Shown one piece after another: positions 12,219 through 14,535 of a stretch of DNA of 14,535 nucleotides. Within the stretch, counting starts at the first letter, position 1. Each line of letters opens with the position of its first letter. Source of the stretch: Bacteroidales bacterium (GTDB taxonomy: Bacteria > Bacteroidota > Bacteroidia > Bacteroidales > UBA7960). The position numbers and the translations under genes are program-made. The notes below the pieces were generated by a model. That model searched no databases, was not told where the DNA came from, and was given only the letters and a program-made list of their open reading frames with translations. The stretch lies in assembly GCA_007128045.1 (NCBI GenBank), contig SKYG01000166.1, positions 1 to 14,535 of the forward strand, in the 5' to 3' direction.

Positions 12219-13604
12219 TTATCCTTTAAACGAGCCACTTCTAACATATTGACGGGCAAAGCTTTTAACTACCATTGGTTGATCTCTGCGATCGCCCCAT
12301 CCTTTAGCCAGAAAGCGTTTGAACAGGTAATTCTTTCTTTTGGGCGAAAGGCGGTCGAGGCGGCTTCTTTTTTTCATGGCTACCTTATATGCCCACATAG
12401 CCCATCTTTCAGCCCTCTCGGTATATCCGCTTTTTACACTTAACCTGCGATTCATGATCAGCTGATGGTGCAGGTCGATACCCACCGGACAAACTTCTGT
12501 ACATTTTCCGCAGAGGGTAGAGGCAAAACTCAGGTGTTTATATTCCTCAAATCGACCGGATAAAAATGGCGTAATGACAGCACCTATGGGTCCGGTATAG
12601 GTTGTTCCGTATGCATGTCCGCCAATATTCCGGTATACCGGACAAGCACTTTGACAGGCTCCACACTGTATGCATGCCAGGGTACGTCGCTGCGGTACGG
12701 CCTGTAACAGCCTGGTTCTCCCATTGTCTATCAAGACAACGTACATATGATCCGGGCCATCGCGCTCGTTCTCCTTGCGGGGTCCATTTACCAGGCTGTT
12801 GTAAGCAGAGCTTGTTTGTCCTGTACCAAACGTTGCCAGCAGGGGCCAGAAAAGTTCGAGGTCAAACACGGAAGCAATAATCTGCTCAATTCCTGTAACA
12901 ACAATATGTACCCGCGGCATCGACATACATAGAATGCCATTTCCTTCATTTTCGGATATAGCCACGGAGCCGGTGTCTGCAATAAGAAAATTGGCTCCGG
13001 TAATTCCGGCATCAGCCTGTGTAAGGTGTTTTCTGATGGTATTTCTGATAAAAACAGTCATGTCGGCAGGTGAAGCCTTTTCTGACAAACCAAACTTCTC
13101 ATGAAATGTATTGGCAACCTCTTTGGCTGAACGGTGTAAAAGGGGATGTACCATATGATAAGGCTCATCATTGGTTAGCCGTGCAATGAATTCACCCATG
13201 CCGGTTTCCACGCATTCAATACCATTTTTTTCGAGCGCTGTGTATAAGCCGATCTCTTCCGAAATCATCGACTTAGACTTTACAACCGTTTTTGCCTGAT
13301 GCCGCTCAAGAATCTCTATAATGGATTTTCTGGCATCAGCAGCCGTTTCAGACCAGATAACATGTCCACCGTTATTGGAAAAGTTCTGCTCAAACGTTTT
13401 TAAATGATCTTCCAGATGTTCTATAACCGAATGTTTAAGCACTCCGGCCCGTCGACGAGCCAGCTCAAGATTTGCAAATTGCTGTTTGCCTGTAGCTACG
13501 TCTTCTTCATACCGTGAAATATTCTGTACCATCATTTCGCGATGATGTAAGTCAAATGCTTTAGCCGCACTATCAGACTGAAAACGCAGGTGTGTCTGGT
13601 TCAT
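12219..13604 (-). CDS. lutB: Lactate utilisation protein B-like iron-sulfur protein
   Basis: This 461-residue LutB-family protein is, in Bacillus, part of the LutABC complex that oxidises L-lactate. The N-terminal and central region is the LutB/LutC-type domain, containing GANFLIADTGSVAISENEGNG (203-223). Ferredoxin-type cysteines follow: C311, C314, C317 and C321 in CIQCGACQSACPVYRNIGGHAYG, and C365, C368 and C372 in CGKCTEVCPVGIDLH, for two [4Fe-4S] clusters. The basic C-terminal tail is typical and the length is normal (about 455-480). The ATG overlaps the rpiB stop by 4 bases (ATGA), so translation is coupled. lutA and lutC are not adjacent: a tRNA lies downstream and rpiB upstream, so partner subunits must be encoded elsewhere or the role differs. 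Confidence 0.9.
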   Translation of the reverse strand: MNQTHLRFQSDSAAKAFDLHHREMMVQNISRYEEDVATGKQQFANLELARRRAGVLKHSVIEHLEDHLKTFEQNFSNNGGHVIWSETAADARKSIIEILERHQAKTVVKSKSMISEEIGLYTALEKNGIECVETGMGEFIARLTNDEPYHMVHPLLHRSAKEVANTFHEKFGLSEKASPADMTVFIRNTIRKHLTQADAGITGANFLIADTGSVAISENEGNGILCMSMPRVHIVVTGIEQIIASVFDLELFWPLLATFGTGQTSSAYNSLVNGPRKENERDGPDHMYVVLIDNGRTRLLQAVPQRRTLACIQCGACQSACPVYRNIGGHAYGTTYTGPIGAVITPFLSGRFEEYKHLSFASTLCGKCTEVCPVGIDLHHQLIMNRRLSVKSGYTERAERWAMWAYKVAMKKRSRLDRLSPKRKNYLFKRFLAKGWGDRRDQPMVVKSFARQYVRSGSFKG

Positions 13605-14056
13605 TTTGTGGGATTCAAAGGAATTTTATTCACCCTGTTACAATGTCTTCCTCCTTCAAATGAATGACTTAAAAATGTATCGACAATCTCTATAGCCACA
13701 TTTTCATCAACAAAACGCCCAGGTATGGCTAAGATATTTGCGTCGTTATGGGTACGTGCCAGCCTGGCAATTTCTGGTATCCAGCAGAGGGCAGAACGGA
13801 TAGACTGGTGTTTATTTGCAGCCATATTAACCCCATTACCACTGCCACATACCAATATGCCCAATGGATAATCGCCCCTGTCAACTGCTTCAGCCACCAA
13901 ATGGGCATAGTCAGAATAATCAACGCTTGCTTCTGAGTTGGTTCCATAATCTGTTACATCATATCCCAAAGAAAGAAGATGCCCTTTTACCTTTTCTTTT
14001 ATCAGGTAACCTGCATGATCACCACCTATCGCCAGTTTATTTAAGGATTTTTCCAT
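13601..14056 (-). CDS. rpiB: Ribose 5-phosphate isomerase B
   Basis: This 151-residue RpiB/LacA/LacB-family sugar-phosphate isomerase interconverts ribose 5-phosphate and ribulose 5-phosphate in the pentose phosphate pathway. IGGDHAGYLIKE (10-21, D13/H14) is the phosphate/sugar-binding start. ILVCGSGNGVNMAANK (67-82) carries the catalytic base C70 and anion hole. RTHNDANIL (101-109) and GRF (113-115) are conserved. Length is normal (about 143-155). The stop overlaps the lutB start by 4 bases. It is the first gene next to the AT-rich putative origin and is transcribed away from it. A promoter match is at 14088-14120. Confidence 0.94.
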   Translation of the reverse strand: MEKSLNKLAIGGDHAGYLIKEKVKGHLLSLGYDVTDYGTNSEASVDYSDYAHLVAEAVDRGDYPLGILVCGSGNGVNMAANKHQSIRSALCWIPEIARLARTHNDANILAIPGRFVDENVAIEIVDTFLSHSFEGGRHCNRVNKIPLNPTK

Positions 14057-14087
14057 GATAAAGCATTTATAAGAAGATTTTATCTGG

Positions 14088-14120
14088 CAAAACTACAAAG
14101 AAAATGCAAGTTTATACAAA
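14088..14120 (-). promoter_or_regulatory. Putative promoter for rpiB-lutB
   Basis: On the minus strand TTTG (plus 14117-14120) is followed after 21 bases by TAGTTTTG (plus 14088-14095), a TAnnTTTG match 31 bases before the ATG. The -33 word overlaps a DnaA-box-like sequence (TTATACAAA, 14112-14120), so the operon could be influenced by origin-bound protein. Confidence 0.5.
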
Positions 14121-14535
14121 CCCCTTATTGTTATTAACAACAGGTTGTTTATAACCACCGCCAATCTGTTAATAAATTTTAATAAAATATTATAGTAATG
14201 TTCAATAATCCTTCCCTATATAAACTTATCTGATTTTTGCAACAAGATTTGTCAATCATTTATCAAAATATATTGACAACATATAAACAAAAAACAGCTT
14301 TTTTTTTGCTGTTCATAAGCCAGAATTTATACACAAATTACACTATTAACAGCTTGTTTATAACAACACAAAAATATTTACAATCAGAAATTTAGCTGTC
14401 TGTATTTTGTTGGTAAACTGTTTATATCATTTAATAAATCGACTTGTCAAGATTTAATGAATAAAAATATACACACTATTAACAACACTATTAACAACAA
14501 TAGTATTTTAAATTTTAATTCATTATTTATTATAA
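14107..14535. other. Candidate replication origin (oriC), AT-rich, with DnaA-box-like clusters
   Basis: The 479 bases after rpiB (14057-14535) hold no gene and are very AT-rich. They contain one perfect TTATNCACA box (TTATACACA, 14327-14335), near matches TTATACAAA (14112-14120) and ATATACACA (14467-14475), and five copies of YTATTAACA: 14131-14139, 14167-14175 (minus strand), 14343-14351, 14476-14484 and 14488-14496. The last two lie in a perfect 12-bp tandem repeat ctattaacaaca. Particularly AT-rich parts (about 14170-14210 and 14500-14535) could be unwinding sites. TTGTTATTAACAA (14128-14140) is a perfect inverted repeat. dnaA itself is not seen; the window ends inside the region. A strong regulatory region without origin function is the alternative. 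Confidence 0.55.
14293..14313. other. Hairpin with a T-tract loop inside the AT-rich region
   Basis: aacagc (14293-14298) pairs with gctgtt (14308-14313) across a run of nine T. No gene ends here, so it is not an obvious terminator; it may be a structural element of the origin-like region. Confidence 0.55.

Noticed and set aside
14293..14313. Rho-independent terminator
   Set aside because: The T run is in the loop rather than after the stem and no gene ends there.

Overview
The window is a piece of a Bacteroidota chromosome, most likely a free-living or environmental lineage; the sequence does not allow a finer call. The evidence is the promoter grammar (TTG about 17-18 bp upstream of TAnnTTTG in front of a tRNA, a response regulator and wecB), the near absence of Shine-Dalgarno sequences, an UpxY-type NusG paralogue, a long amidophosphoribosyltransferase-like protein, and AT-rich TTATNCACA/YTATTAACA clusters.

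Layout, left to right. A UDP-glucuronate 4-epimerase-like gene (19-1077, +) converges on a minus-strand group transcribed udk (uridine kinase), then a PHP-domain histidinol-phosphatase-like gene, then a Wzx/MOP-type flippase. Divergent from udk is a TauE/SafE permease (4207-4977, +), followed on the same strand by an orphan UpxY/NusG-like antiterminator, wecB (UDP-GlcNAc 2-epimerase) and a 644-residue PurF-like protein. A minus-strand two-component pair follows: a PAS histidine kinase, then a NarL-type regulator with its own promoter. A small AlbA_2 (Schlafen-like) protein is divergent from the kinase. A 385-bp gene-free stretch with several dispersed repeat types leads to a tRNA-Ala(GGC) on the minus strand. 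Further right are lutB and rpiB (minus strand, 4-nt overlap). The last 480 bases are a gene-free AT-rich region that looks like a replication origin.

Sugar-nucleotide and glycan functions (epimerase, flippase, UpxY, WecB) are scattered among housekeeping genes and no glycosyltransferase is present. The left part may be the edge of a polysaccharide locus.

The most striking property lies between the genes. Every convergent intergenic space, and every co-directional one longer than about 50 bp, carries short tandem repeats with a 7, 8, 16, 19, 20, 42 or 53 bp unit, or REP-like hairpins with a YYAAGY loop. The two divergent, promoter-bearing gaps (4155-4206 and 10843-10964) carry none. Word families recur: the GTTGTTGA family brackets wecB in inverted orientation, the GTCRAAG family lies in opposite orientations on the two sides of upxY, and the hairpin element recurs about 2.8 kb away. 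Two genes end inside a repeat array. I regard this repeat system and the candidate origin as the features most worth following.
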